Shown piece after piece: positions 48,961 through 57,815 of a stretch of DNA of 64,000 nucleotides. Within the stretch, counting starts at the first letter, position 1; every line of letters begins with the position of its first letter. Source of the stretch: Salinihabitans flavidus (GTDB taxonomy: Bacteria > Pseudomonadota > Alphaproteobacteria > Rhodobacterales > Rhodobacteraceae); contig NZ_FODS01000015.1 of the NCBI RefSeq assembly GCF_900110425.1, forward strand, positions 40,845 to 104,844. Direction: 5' to 3'. A program made the translations under genes and the position numbers. The notes beneath the pieces are model-generated. The model searched no databases. It was not told the origin of the DNA and saw nothing but the letters and a program-made list of their open reading frames with translations.

Positions 48961-49470
48961 ATGCGCTATGAACAGGTGGAACTGGCCGAGGCGGCCGCGC
49001 ACTTCGAGCGGCTTGCGGTGATCGTGGATGAGGTGCGCCGCGCGCGGGAACTGCCGGCTCTGGATGGCGGCGCGTCCCTTGCCGGATACGCCCGACGCGG
49101 CGACACGGCCGCCCTGGCCTGGGATGGTGCGCAGCTGGTGGGCGTGAGCTGCCTTGGTCTGTGCCATCACTTCATGGCCGGGCCGCAATGGCTGCCGATC
49201 AAGGTGCATCTGGTGCGCGCGGGCTATGATCTGTCGAGACTTGGTTGCTCGCACTTCGTCTATCTCAGCCCGGACTACTGGGGCGGGGGCGCAACCGCCG
49301 CCCTGACGCAAACCGCGCGGCGCAGCAACCCGCAAGTGAGCCACACGCTGTCGCACAGCTTCGCCACGCCGGCGCTCGAGGCCTGGGCGGCCGGTCTGCC
49401 CGGGATGGTGGAGTTGGGCCTCAAAGCGCCCGATGGTGGGCGCGTGTTCGTTTGGGCGTGTGAGTCCTGA
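48961..49470 (+). CDS. Hypothetical protein, possible GNAT-like fold
   Basis: A 169-aa protein ending the tail-fibre operon. It has the features LVGVSCLGLCHHFMAGPQWLPIKVHLVRAGYDLSRLGCSHFVYLSPDYWGGGATAALTQTARR, reminiscent of GNAT acyltransferases, but no clean Q/RxxGxG/A acetyl-CoA motif. It may modify a fibre or host product. I cannot assign a function. It is the last convincing phage gene before the defence region. Confidence 0.6.
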   Translation: MRYEQVELAEAAAHFERLAVIVDEVRRARELPALDGGASLAGYARRGDTAALAWDGAQLVGVSCLGLCHHFMAGPQWLPIKVHLVRAGYDLSRLGCSHFVYLSPDYWGGGATAALTQTARRSNPQVSHTLSHSFATPALEAWAAGLPGMVELGLKAPDGGRVFVWACES

Positions 49471-49628
49471 TCGTCGCCGTTCAAAGCGCGGATGCCATCC
49501 ACAATTCGCTGCTCCTCCGTGCGTGTGAACAGGCGCTGGAAGCCCCCCAGTGTTAGCCGGTCCTGCTCCGCCACCTCAGGCGCGGGTGCAGCGCCACCGC
49601 GGTCAGCTCGCTTGCGATCGTGAATGAC

Positions 49629-49793
49629 CTAGAACAGCGCTGTGCCGGTGATGCCAGCCGTCACCCGATTACCGCGCGGGCTGATGGCGTATTTCGCGCC
49701 GCGTTCGCCCAGCGACAGAGACGCCGTCGACTTCGATAGGTTGAGCGTGACCCCGGGAGGCAGACGGATGCGGCGCCAGAAGCGGAAGGGCAT
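49629..49793 (-). CDS. DUF4236 micro-protein
   Basis: A 54-aa frame on the minus strand, ATG 49793 to TAG 49629: it begins MPFRFWRRIRL and continues PPGVTLNLSKSTASLSLGERGAKYAI and RVTAGITGTALF, the full-length signature of DUF4236 (basic amphipathic start, Ser/Gly-rich beta turns, TGxxG...GTxLF end). Function of the family is unknown. It lies between the last tail gene and the HEPN gene; bases 49471-49628 hold nothing else I can support. Confidence 0.7.
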   Translation of the reverse strand: MPFRFWRRIRLPPGVTLNLSKSTASLSLGERGAKYAISPRGNRVTAGITGTALF

Positions 49794-49812
49794 GACAGAT
49801 CGCTATACTGGT

Positions 49813-50478
49813 TCAATCAATCACCGGATAGAAGGGTTGCCCCCAATTCTCGACTGGATTGTCCATCATGATGTCAATGAAGACGGGCATAAGGAAGCCG
49901 AGGATCGCGGCACCGTCGCGCACTTGCGCGCGGTTCACGCCGCTGTTCCAGGTCGCCCCGCCATGCACAAGCTGGTTGCGCAGCACATAGAGCCGGTCGA
50001 AAACGAAACTGAGAACCTTTGCGCTGTCGCCACTCTGAAAGGCGTGTGCAAAGCTGCGCGAAGATGTCCGGAACCTTTCCTCCCAATCCTCGAACCCGTC
50101 AATTCCATTGTTATGCTGCCAGAACGGATTGAAGACGAAACGGTTCTCCATGAGCGTGCGAACCGGACCCGAGAACCGTTGCCAAAGCGCCTTGTAGATA
50201 CGCTGACCATTATCACGCGCGACCAGCTTGCCGAAATAATCGACGAATGCGGCCCGTTCGCCATACGCCACCGACTGGAATTCGCGCTCGTCCGCATAGA
50301 CAGCGTTGAAAGAGATCCAGAGGAAGATGAAGCGCGCATCGTGATCGTCACCGCATGCCTCCGCCCGACCGATCCAACTGATGGCGCGATGCACGCGCAG
50401 GCCCATGGTCTCGGGGAATTCCACACGGATGGCCCGCTGTTTTTCCTTCAAGCCGCAGAACGTCAGGCTGTCAGACAT
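49813..50478 (-). CDS. HEPN (Apea-like) domain protein
   Basis: A 221-aa protein. The C-terminal helix pair contains the HEPN motif R-x4-H in VLRNQLVHGGATW (Arg168, His173), and the central WISFNAVYADEREF and FVFNPFWQHN segments are typical of Apea-like HEPN proteins. HEPN domains are RNases used as toxins or abortive-infection effectors. Start ATG 50478 follows GGAGGAATTCG. It lies 26 bp downstream of the WYL gene on the same strand, so likely one operon. Confidence 0.82.
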   Translation of the reverse strand: MSDSLTFCGLKEKQRAIRVEFPETMGLRVHRAISWIGRAEACGDDHDARFIFLWISFNAVYADEREFQSVAYGERAAFVDYFGKLVARDNGQRIYKALWQRFSGPVRTLMENRFVFNPFWQHNNGIDGFEDWEERFRTSSRSFAHAFQSGDSAKVLSFVFDRLYVLRNQLVHGGATWNSGVNRAQVRDGAAILGFLMPVFIDIMMDNPVENWGQPFYPVID

Positions 50479-50504
50479 CGAATTCCTCCGTCTCAAATAC
50501 TCGT

Positions 50505-51479
50505 TCAAGGCATCGCGCCAAAATCGGACCTGCGATACCCGTCGACCATCGCCCGCAGCGCCTCCGGGGCAATCACCTCGACCTTGTTGCCCCACTGGTA
50601 GAGGTGCCAGGTCATCTCCAGCCAACCTGCCGCCTCGAAACGCACGACAAGGCTACCGTCATCTTGCGGCTCAAGCACTTGCCGGGGGTGGAAGTGGAAG
50701 CCCGTGGCGCGTTCGGCCGCCTCGGGCGTAAAGCGCCAGATCACCTCGCCGTATTGTTCAGGATCCTGCCAGACGCCGAAAGACCGCGCGGCGTAATCCG
50801 CGATGCTGAATCCGTCCTGAAGCGCAAAGCTCTCGTCGAGCACTGTCACATCGCGGATAAGGTCGATCCGGAAATTTCGCACCTCATCGACCTTTGAGGG
50901 GTCGCGTGCTGCCAGGTAAGTCCGGTGACCCAGCAATACGCCGTGCGGTTCCAGGATGCGGTTTGAGTCGTCCTGGTTGTAGCGCACACTCAGCCGAAAC
51001 GGGCCGCGCAGCGCCTCGATGATGGCATCGAGAACGTCCGTCTCGACGCTGACTTTCGGGCCGGGGCGCGTGACCTGTCCCATGGCGGTCAGGACCGCCT
51101 CGGCATCGGTCTCAATGCGGGACCGGGAGGGCGTCTGAGCCAGCAGCCCCTCGCGCAGATCAGCCAAGGCGCGTGCATGACGCAGCCGACCCTCAGCCTC
51201 TGCCTCGCGAGCGGCGATCTCCAAGGCCTCTACACCTGTTTCGTGGTGAAGTTGCAGGCGGTCGAGACCGGATTCGATCAGCCGCCAGCGTCGTTTGCGA
51301 TCCTCGCCATCCTGTACCAAGACGTTTCCGAAGGTCGCCTCCAGCGCGTCGGTCATGCGCTGCGCCGTCCGGTGGGACACTCCGAATTCCGATTCGATCT
51401 CTTCAAGGCTAATCCCGCTGCGACGGGCAGCAGCAAGTTTTGCTAGCCGGATCAAATCCTGAGCCTTGGAAAAGGACAT
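50505..51479 (-). CDS. WYL-domain transcriptional regulator
   Basis: A 324-aa regulator. N-terminal winged helix (DLIRLAKLAAARRSGISLEEIESEFGVSHRTAQRMTDAL), a central helical linker (ALEIAAREAEAEGRL), a WYL domain (LSVRYNQDDSNRILEPHGVLLGHRTYLAARDPSKVDEVRNFRIDLIRDVTVLD) and a C-terminal WCX domain. WYL regulators such as BrxR/CapW control defence islands. It is divergent from the helicase/McrBC operon with a palindromic gap between them, so it probably represses that operon and its own. Confidence 0.9.
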   Translation of the reverse strand: MSFSKAQDLIRLAKLAAARRSGISLEEIESEFGVSHRTAQRMTDALEATFGNVLVQDGEDRKRRWRLIESGLDRLQLHHETGVEALEIAAREAEAEGRLRHARALADLREGLLAQTPSRSRIETDAEAVLTAMGQVTRPGPKVSVETDVLDAIIEALRGPFRLSVRYNQDDSNRILEPHGVLLGHRTYLAARDPSKVDEVRNFRIDLIRDVTVLDESFALQDGFSIADYAARSFGVWQDPEQYGEVIWRFTPEAAERATGFHFHPRQVLEPQDDGSLVVRFEAAGWLEMTWHLYQWGNKVEVIAPEALRAMVDGYRRSDFGAMP

Positions 51480-51488
51480 ACTCTTTTC

Positions 51489-51532
51489 ACCACCTGCCAA
51501 ATTTTGTCACCCTTGCAGGCTAGGAAGGTGGT
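51489..51532. promoter_or_regulatory. Nested inverted repeats between WYL gene and defence operon
   Basis: Outer arms ACCACCT (51489-51495) and AGGTGGT (51526-51532) are perfectly complementary; inner arms CCTGCCAA (51493-51500) and TTGCAGG (51513-51519) pair with one mismatch. They lie 10-53 bp upstream of the WYL start and upstream of the divergent 92-aa gene. This is the expected place for the WYL operator. Confidence 0.55.
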
Positions 51533-51619
51533 TGCGTCCTGTCGAGTCGATTCTCTGAGGTGTTGTCGGGTGACGAGTTCAAGGCCCGACAGGCGCACCA
51601 GCGCGAGAAAGGAGTTGCA

Positions 51620-51898
51620 ATGAACAGACAGGTGATCAGGATCGAACGGGTTTCTCCCCGTAAGGGTGTGGTAGAAGAACCCGACTTCACGTCGAAGGGT
51701 TATCGGTTGGGCGACCCGGCCCACGGCAAGCACAAACACCACGCTGAACACACGGTATATGTGAAAACACTGGATGAAGCCGGGGCGCTGATCGAGGAGG
51801 GTTTCTCGCTCTGGATGGGTGCGAAGGGGAAAAGGGCCTCTCTGATTGCTCCCAAGAGCCTCCGCATGGTGCGGAGCGGGGATGCCAATATAAGTTGA
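51620..51898 (+). CDS. Small basic protein at head of defence operon
   Basis: A 92-aa protein with beta-rich sequence (VIRIERVSPRKGVVEEPDFTSKGYRLGDPAHGKHKHHAEHTVYVKTLDEAGALIEEGFSLWMG) and a His/Lys-rich loop. No known family. ATG 51620 follows AAAGGAG; upstream residues of the frame are not convincing. It is divergent from the WYL gene and 143 bp ahead of the nuclease-helicase gene. Possible small subunit or DNA-end binding protein. Confidence 0.65.
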   Translation: MNRQVIRIERVSPRKGVVEEPDFTSKGYRLGDPAHGKHKHHAEHTVYVKTLDEAGALIEEGFSLWMGAKGKRASLIAPKSLRMVRSGDANIS

Positions 51899-51954
51899 CG
51901 GAGAGCTTGGTCAGCGCTTGCCGCATGACGGATCAACTTTCGATCCGACAGTTA

Positions 51955-51990
51955 TTGACACCCATCGGTGTGTGTGACGATCCTGTAACC
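51955..51990 (+). promoter_or_regulatory. Weak internal promoter candidate before nuclease-helicase gene
   Basis: A perfect TTGACA (51955-51960) lies in the 143-bp gap 51899-52041, followed about 20 bp later by TCCTGTAA, a poor -10. A 3-bp-spaced GGAG (52035 region) provides the ribosome site for the ATG at 52042. Nothing else is seen in the gap. Confidence 0.3.
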
Positions 51991-52041
51991 AGGAGGCGTT
52001 TGCACGGTTCGGGTTGCGCTCAATGGAGAATGTAGGAGTAC

Positions 52042-55000
52042 ATGCGGGAATTCGGCGGCAACATGCTCCTTTCGGCGAGCGACCTGATGCGGTTCATGGG
52101 CTGCGCCCACGCGACGACACTCGACCTCATGCATCTGCGGGGCGAGGGCCCGGAGCCCGGCGAAGACAGCGAGGATGCTGCGCTTCTGCAGAAGCAGGGG
52201 GACGCCCATGAGGCGGCACATCTCGAGCGACTGAAGGGATCCGGCAAGGGTGTCGTCGAGATCGTTCGCGAGAATCTGGCGCGCGATGCCGAGGCTACGC
52301 GTGCGGCACTGGCTGATGGAGCCGAGGTCGTCTTTCAGGGGGCGTTCCAGTCGGGCAACTGGGGCGGCTGGTCGGACTTCCTAGAGCGCGTGGAGCGTCC
52401 CTCGGCGTTGGGGGCCTTCAGCTATGAAGTGGCGGACACCAAGCTGAAGCGCCGGCCGCACCCGAAACACGTCCTCCAGCTCGTGCTCTACTCCGACCTG
52501 CTCGCCGAAGTGCAAGGCGTGGCGCCCGAGTTCGCCCATGTCGAGCTCGGCAGCGGCGAGCGCGCGACGCTGCGGCTGGCCGATTACGCCCACTATGCGC
52601 GAGGCGCGCGGGCGCGGCTCGAGGTCTTCGTGGCAGACCCGTCGCCCACGCGCCCCATCCCCTGCGCCGATTGCGCGCTGTGCCGCTGGGCCGACCACTG
52701 CGCCAGCGTCTGGGCCGCCGAGGACAGCCTCTTCAATGTCGCGGGCATCAGCCGCGGACAGGTGAAGAAGTTCGAAGCGGCGGGGATCACGACGATGGAG
52801 GGGCTGGCCTACCTCGATCACCTGATCCGCGGCATGGCGGAGACCACGCGGGCAAAGCTCGTCACTCAGGCCCGCCTTCAACACGCCCGCAAGACGGGGG
52901 AACCTGCTTACGAACTGCGCGCGCCCGAGCCGGGCAAGGGCTTCGACCTGCTGCCCGAGCCGACATCCGGCGACGTCTTTTACGACATCGAGGGCGATCC
53001 GCATTACGAAGGCGGCCTGGAATACCTTCACGGCGTGTGGTGCGACGGGGAGTTCCACGTCTTCTGGGCGCATGACCATCGGGCCGAAGCACAGTCGTTG
53101 TCGGACCTGCTGGCGTTCTTCCGGGCGCGGCTCGATGCGCATCCGGATACGCGGATCTACCATTACGCACCCTACGAGATCACTGCATTGCGTCGGCTGA
53201 CTACGAAATACGGGATCGGCGAGGCGTTTCTCGACCGGCTCCTGCGCGAGCGCCGTTTCGTCGATCTCTACGCCGTCGTGCGCGGCGGGCTGATCTGCTC
53301 GGAAGCGAACTATTCGATCAAGTCGATGGAAGCTTTCTTCGGGCGTAAGCGCGAAGGTGAGGTGACGACGGCGGGCGGGTCGGTGGTCGCCTACGAACGC
53401 TGGCGCGAGACGGGCGACCAACAGATCCTCGACGAGATCGAGGACTACAACCGCATCGACTGCATCTCCACTGAGGAGCTCCGGGACTGGCTAGTCGGGG
53501 TCCGGCCCGAAGGCCCTTGGCCGCATTTGGGCGAGGACGCGGGCGACAAGGAAGAGGCGGAAGACGCGGACCCCGAACAACTGCGTGCCATGCTCGCCGC
53601 ATCCGGTCTGCCCGAGGAACGGCAGCAGATGCTCTTCAACCTCGGCCTCTTTCACAAGCGAGAGGCCAAACCGGCGCAATGGGCCGTCTTCGACAGCGCC
53701 GGGAAGGATGAGGACGAGTTGATCGACGACCTCGACGCGCTTGCCGGTCTCGAGGCGGTTGGCCCGGCGGAACCGGTGAAGCGATCCATGGCGCGCACCT
53801 ATCGGTTCCCGCCCCAGGAAACGAAGCTGAGGGGCGGCAAAAAGGCCACGGTGCCAGTTGGTGACGGACCGCCAGCGACCGTAGAGATCACCGCGCTGGA
53901 CCGGAGCGGGCGAGAGATCACTCTCAAGGCAGGGCCGAAGAAGGCTGATCTGCTGACCGATCGCCTGACGCTCCACCCGGATTGGCCGATTAACACCGGC
54001 GTCATCGCGGCCGCTCTGCGTGACGTGATCGCGGATCAATGCGGGCCGCGTCGGTTCACCGCCATCGACGACCTGCTGTCGCGTGCCGCCCCGCGCCTGA
54101 CGACCGGCACGAAACCCGACCTTCTAAATGGCGCCGATCCGGTCGCTGGTACGATCGCGGCCGTGGGCGCGATGGACGGCACCGTGCTGCCGATCCAGGG
54201 TCCGCCGGGCACGGGCAAGACCTATGTCACGGCGCGCGCGATCCTGTCGCTGGTTCGGAAAGGGCACCGCGTCGGCGTGGCCTCGAACAGCCACGAGGCC
54301 ATTCGCAATGTGCTGATGGGCTGTCTTCTTGCGCTGGAGGACGACGATCCGGACATCACGCTGGAGAACGCCGAACTCGCTCACAAGGTGAGCGGTGAAG
54401 ACGACGGCTATCCCGAGGGATTCACCGGCATCACCCGTGCCACGTCCAACGACGATCCCGCGCTGACAGGGGCCCATGTCGTCGGCGGCACCGCCTTTTT
54501 CTTCTCGCGCCCGGAGTTCGAACAGACGCTGGACTGGCTCTTCGTGGATGAGGCTGGCCAGGTGGGGCTGGCGAACATGGCGGCCATGGGGCGGGCGGCG
54601 CGCAACATCGTCCTGGTTGGCGACCCGCGCCAGTTGCCGCAAGTAATCCAGGGGGCACATCCGCATCCCGCGAACCTTTCCTGTCTCGACTGGATGCTGG
54701 GTGATCACGCCACCGTGCCGCCCGACCGCGGCATCTTCCTTCAAACGACGCACCGTATGCATCCCGATGTCTGCCACTTCATCTCGGAGCAGGTCTACGA
54801 GGGGCGGCTTGATAGCCATCCCGATACGGCGCGACAGAAGGTGAGCGATACGCCTTGGCCCGAGGCAGGCGCTTTCTGGGTGCCAGGTGTCCACGAAGGA
54901 AATGCGCAGGTGGCCTTGGAAGAGGTCGCGGCCATTCGCACCGCGATCGACCAGCTGCTGGACGGTGCCTGGTCCGAAAAAGATGGCAAGGTGCGGCCAA

Positions 55001-55335
55001 TGCGGGAAAGCGACATCATCGTGGTCGCGCCGTACAACGCTCAGGTCAATGCCCTCCGCGAGGCTCTGCCGGAGAGGATCCGCGTTGGAACCGTGGACAA
55101 GTTCCAGGGGCAGGAGGCGCCAATCTGCCTCGTCTCGATGACGGCGTCCTCGGCCGAGGAAACGCCGCGTGGAATGGATTTCCTGTTCTCACTCAACCGC
55201 ATCAATGTGGCGGTGTCGCGGGCCAAGGGCTTGGCGCTGGTATTCGGCGCACCGCGCCTGCGCGAGGCGAAGTGTGAGAACGTAGAGCAGGTGCGGCTGG
55301 TGAATACGTTGTGTGCTTTGGAGAGTATTCCATGA
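52042..55335 (+). CDS. TM0106-type RecB-like nuclease fused to Dna2/Upf1-like SF1 helicase
   Basis: A 1097-aa protein. Residues 1-230 are a RecB/Cas4-like nuclease: YEVADTKLKRRPHPKHVLQLVLYSDLL (Asp132, Lys134) and Fe-S-type cysteines 208, 211, 214 and 220 (CADCALC...HC). Residues about 300-500 add an RNase H-like YprB domain (VFYDIEGDPHYEGG, DYNRIDC). The C-terminal part is an SF1 helicase with Walker A GPPGTGKT (720-727), Walker B FVDEAGQ (Asp836) and VDKFQGQEA, NVAVSRAKG motifs. It is overlapped at its stop by mcrB. Confidence 0.88.
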   Translation: MREFGGNMLLSASDLMRFMGCAHATTLDLMHLRGEGPEPGEDSEDAALLQKQGDAHEAAHLERLKGSGKGVVEIVRENLARDAEATRAALADGAEVVFQGAFQSGNWGGWSDFLERVERPSALGAFSYEVADTKLKRRPHPKHVLQLVLYSDLLAEVQGVAPEFAHVELGSGERATLRLADYAHYARGARARLEVFVADPSPTRPIPCADCALCRWADHCASVWAAEDSLFNVAGISRGQVKKFEAAGITTMEGLAYLDHLIRGMAETTRAKLVTQARLQHARKTGEPAYELRAPEPGKGFDLLPEPTSGDVFYDIEGDPHYEGGLEYLHGVWCDGEFHVFWAHDHRAEAQSLSDLLAFFRARLDAHPDTRIYHYAPYEITALRRLTTKYGIGEAFLDRLLRERRFVDLYAVVRGGLICSEANYSIKSMEAFFGRKREGEVTTAGGSVVAYERWRETGDQQILDEIEDYNRIDCISTEELRDWLVGVRPEGPWPHLGEDAGDKEEAEDADPEQLRAMLAASGLPEERQQMLFNLGLFHKREAKPAQWAVFDSAGKDEDELIDDLDALAGLEAVGPAEPVKRSMARTYRFPPQETKLRGGKKATVPVGDGPPATVEITALDRSGREITLKAGPKKADLLTDRLTLHPDWPINTGVIAAALRDVIADQCGPRRFTAIDDLLSRAAPRLTTGTKPDLLNGADPVAGTIAAVGAMDGTVLPIQGPPGTGKTYVTARAILSLVRKGHRVGVASNSHEAIRNVLMGCLLALEDDDPDITLENAELAHKVSGEDDGYPEGFTGITRATSNDDPALTGAHVVGGTAFFFSRPEFEQTLDWLFVDEAGQVGLANMAAMGRAARNIVLVGDPRQLPQVIQGAHPHPANLSCLDWMLGDHATVPPDRGIFLQTTHRMHPDVCHFISEQVYEGRLDSHPDTARQKVSDTPWPEAGAFWVPGVHEGNAQVALEEVAAIRTAIDQLLDGAWSEKDGKVRPMRESDIIVVAPYNAQVNALREALPERIRVGTVDKFQGQEAPICLVSMTASSAEETPRGMDFLFSLNRINVAVSRAKGLALVFGAPRLREAKCENVEQVRLVNTLCALESIP

Positions 55336-57815
55336 CCGCACTTACACAGTCCCGCCGAGTTGTCTTCTTCGACGCTCAAGGCGCGCCCTATCAGCCCGTC
55401 CGGCACGGCGACCGGAAGACGGGCCGTTCGGTCTTCAAGATCAAACCCAAAGGGGCGAGCAACCGCGCCGCTGAGGCACTTCAGACCGAGGATATTCTCG
55501 AGGTGGCCCGAGCCATGTTGGTTGACGGGCTCGCCGCACGGTGCAAGGCCTTGGGCGGCGGAGATGTGAATTATCTGCGCTACGGCGCAGAAAAACTACT
55601 AAGCTACGAAATCGGCCCGGAGATCGCTCAAGCGTTAGGTATTCCAGCCAAGGGGAGCGCTGGCGACATGGCCGTTGTCGTGTCCCGGAAAGCAGTCGAA
55701 GCGGCAATGGATGCTTTCGATCGCTACAGCCAAAATGGCGAAGAGAGCGAAATCTTCCGCCATTTCGGCGATCCGCGTGACTACTGGGTGAGATCCAGTC
55801 GTGATCGCGACAATCGCGTCTATCCCAGCAAGCCGATCGTGGGATACCTCCTCAAGAAGACCGAGCTGAATGGTGGATGGGGCCAGAAAGCTGATGCCGC
55901 AGCAAGACTTCACAACTCCGGCTTCATTATCGTTGATCAGAAAGATGAGCCTGTCCAAGCGCCCGAAAGATGCGAGCACCTAATTTCAGGTGCCGATCGC
56001 ATCCGGTTATGTGCGCTTAATTACTTCATCGAGCCGGCTCGGGAAAAGGGCCTCATGAATGTTGCCATCCGTGCTGGAGACCTTGCCAGTGCAATGGGGC
56101 TGAAGAACGCTTTTCCAAATATCTGTCAAACTCTCGGGGGCGAGAAGCTTCAGCAACTAGCGCAAGTGCCACCGCCCATTATTTCAGAACCGAACCCTAG
56201 CAGCTCAACGGCATTCACCTACGAACTTGGATCTAAATTGGAAGCGGACACAATGAACCAAACGAGCACGACGATATCTGCATCCGCGACCAACCTCATC
56301 CTATATGGGCCGCCCGGTACGGGGAAAACCTTCACCACCGCGGCCGAGGCAGTTCATCTCTGTGGCGAACATGTCCCGCAACATCGTGCGGAGCTCGTGA
56401 AGATCTACCGAAGGCTCGTCGCTGCCGGTCGCATAAAGTTTGTAACCTTCCACCAGTCCATGAGCTACGAGGAGTTCGTAGAAGGTCTGCGGCCGGAGAC
56501 ATCGGGCGCAGAGGGGAAAGAACCTGAATCTGACGGAGTGGATACAGGCGGTTTCCGCCTCAAAGTTGAGGATGGCGTTTTCAAGCGAATATGCGAACGA
56601 GCTAGGCTCGACCCAGGCGAACATGGCTCGCGCCAAGGCCTCGATCGCCAACGCAACCTCTTCAAACTCAGTCTTATCGGTGCAAATTGGCAGGAACAGC
56701 TTTCATCCGCTTTGGCAAATGACAGGATCTTCTGGGGGTTTGGCGCGGGAGTGGACTGGTCGCCGCCAGAGTTCGAGGAGTTCGAAGCGGTCAAGCAGCG
56801 GTGGCGCGAAGACGACCCGCAAAAGCATGGAACTTCAGCGGACATCAGCGGAACGTGGTACTTTCGCGGGGCGGTTGATGTTGGAGACTACGTGCTTCTC
56901 AGCGTTGGAAAGAATCGCATCGTGGGCCTGGCAGAGGTCGTCGGTGACTACGAGCATGATCCTCGCGAGGACCGCGAGCATTCCCGTCGCGTGCGTTGGA
57001 TTTGGCACAGTGCGGATGGCGCGCAGCGCTCGGATTTCTATCCTGAACGCTTCAGCGCGTTTCAGCCAATTTATCAGCTTGCCGCGGACCGCATTGACTG
57101 GGACGTACTTGACGACATCGCGTTTGGCGCGAAGCCACCACGCGAGCCCAGTGAAGCCCGCGATTACGTCTTGATTATCGACGAGATCAACCGGGCGAAC
57201 ATCTCCAAGGTCTTCGGCGAACTCATCACGCTTCTAGAGCCTGACAAGCGTCTCCTGGCTGATAACGAAATCCGGCTCACGCTGCCATATTCCAAGAGGC
57301 TCTTCGGAGTACCGTCGAACCTGCACCTGATCGGCACCATGAACACCGCCGACCGGTCGATTGCTCTCCTCGACACCGCTCTAAGGCGCCGCTTCACCTT
57401 CCGCGAGATGATGCCTGATGCATCGGTGCTGGAGGAGGCTGGCCAGAAATGCGGGATAGACCTTCCGGGACTTCTCTCGACGATCAATGAGCGGATTGAG
57501 TATCTTTACGACCGCGAACATCAGATCGGACACGCCTACTTTTCATCGTGCCGTTCCGAAGGGGATGTTGACGAGGTCATGCGCCACAAGGTCATCCCAC
57601 TTCTCGCGGAATACTTCTTCGAGGACTGGGCCAAGATCGCCGCTGTGCTCGGCGATCTGGAAACGCACGAAGGTCCGATCACCGGTGGCTTTCTCAAGCG
57701 TGCGATCCTGAATGCGCCTCCGGGCCTCGAGGATGGTGACACGGTCCCCCGGTTTCGCTGGCAGGTCCGGTCCGTAGATGAGGGCTTCGACTACGGCAGG
57801 TTGGTCGGGACATGA
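55332..57815 (+). CDS. mcrB: McrB-type AAA+ GTPase with inserted EVE-like domain
   Basis: An 827-aa protein. N-terminal 1-300 is an unassigned region that could read modified DNA. The AAA+ core has Walker A YGPPGTGKTF (325-334), Walker B VLIIDEINRAN (Asp617/Glu618) and the McrB signature GTMNTADRSIALLD (from 669). Between them, residues about 440-600 form an insert with a TWYFRGAVDVGDYVLLSVGKNRIVGLAEVVGDYE core that resembles EVE/PUA modified-base readers. ATG 55332 overlaps the helicase stop by four bases; mcrC follows with four-base overlap. Restricts modified DNA. Confidence 0.88.
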   Translation: MTALTQSRRVVFFDAQGAPYQPVRHGDRKTGRSVFKIKPKGASNRAAEALQTEDILEVARAMLVDGLAARCKALGGGDVNYLRYGAEKLLSYEIGPEIAQALGIPAKGSAGDMAVVVSRKAVEAAMDAFDRYSQNGEESEIFRHFGDPRDYWVRSSRDRDNRVYPSKPIVGYLLKKTELNGGWGQKADAAARLHNSGFIIVDQKDEPVQAPERCEHLISGADRIRLCALNYFIEPAREKGLMNVAIRAGDLASAMGLKNAFPNICQTLGGEKLQQLAQVPPPIISEPNPSSSTAFTYELGSKLEADTMNQTSTTISASATNLILYGPPGTGKTFTTAAEAVHLCGEHVPQHRAELVKIYRRLVAAGRIKFVTFHQSMSYEEFVEGLRPETSGAEGKEPESDGVDTGGFRLKVEDGVFKRICERARLDPGEHGSRQGLDRQRNLFKLSLIGANWQEQLSSALANDRIFWGFGAGVDWSPPEFEEFEAVKQRWREDDPQKHGTSADISGTWYFRGAVDVGDYVLLSVGKNRIVGLAEVVGDYEHDPREDREHSRRVRWIWHSADGAQRSDFYPERFSAFQPIYQLAADRIDWDVLDDIAFGAKPPREPSEARDYVLIIDEINRANISKVFGELITLLEPDKRLLADNEIRLTLPYSKRLFGVPSNLHLIGTMNTADRSIALLDTALRRRFTFREMMPDASVLEEAGQKCGIDLPGLLSTINERIEYLYDREHQIGHAYFSSCRSEGDVDEVMRHKVIPLLAEYFFEDWAKIAAVLGDLETHEGPITGGFLKRAILNAPPGLEDGDTVPRFRWQVRSVDEGFDYGRLVGT

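Noticed and set aside
26620..49470. A gene transfer agent cluster
   Set aside because: Tail-tip genes resemble GTA types, but the head is lambda-like, and integrase, repressor, replication, terminase and lysis genes indicate a true temperate phage.
49275..49574. Minus-strand frame opposite the end of the last tail gene
   Set aside because: Only the first 35 residues (outside the tail gene) look protein-like; no start signal and most of it is antisense of the GNAT-like gene.
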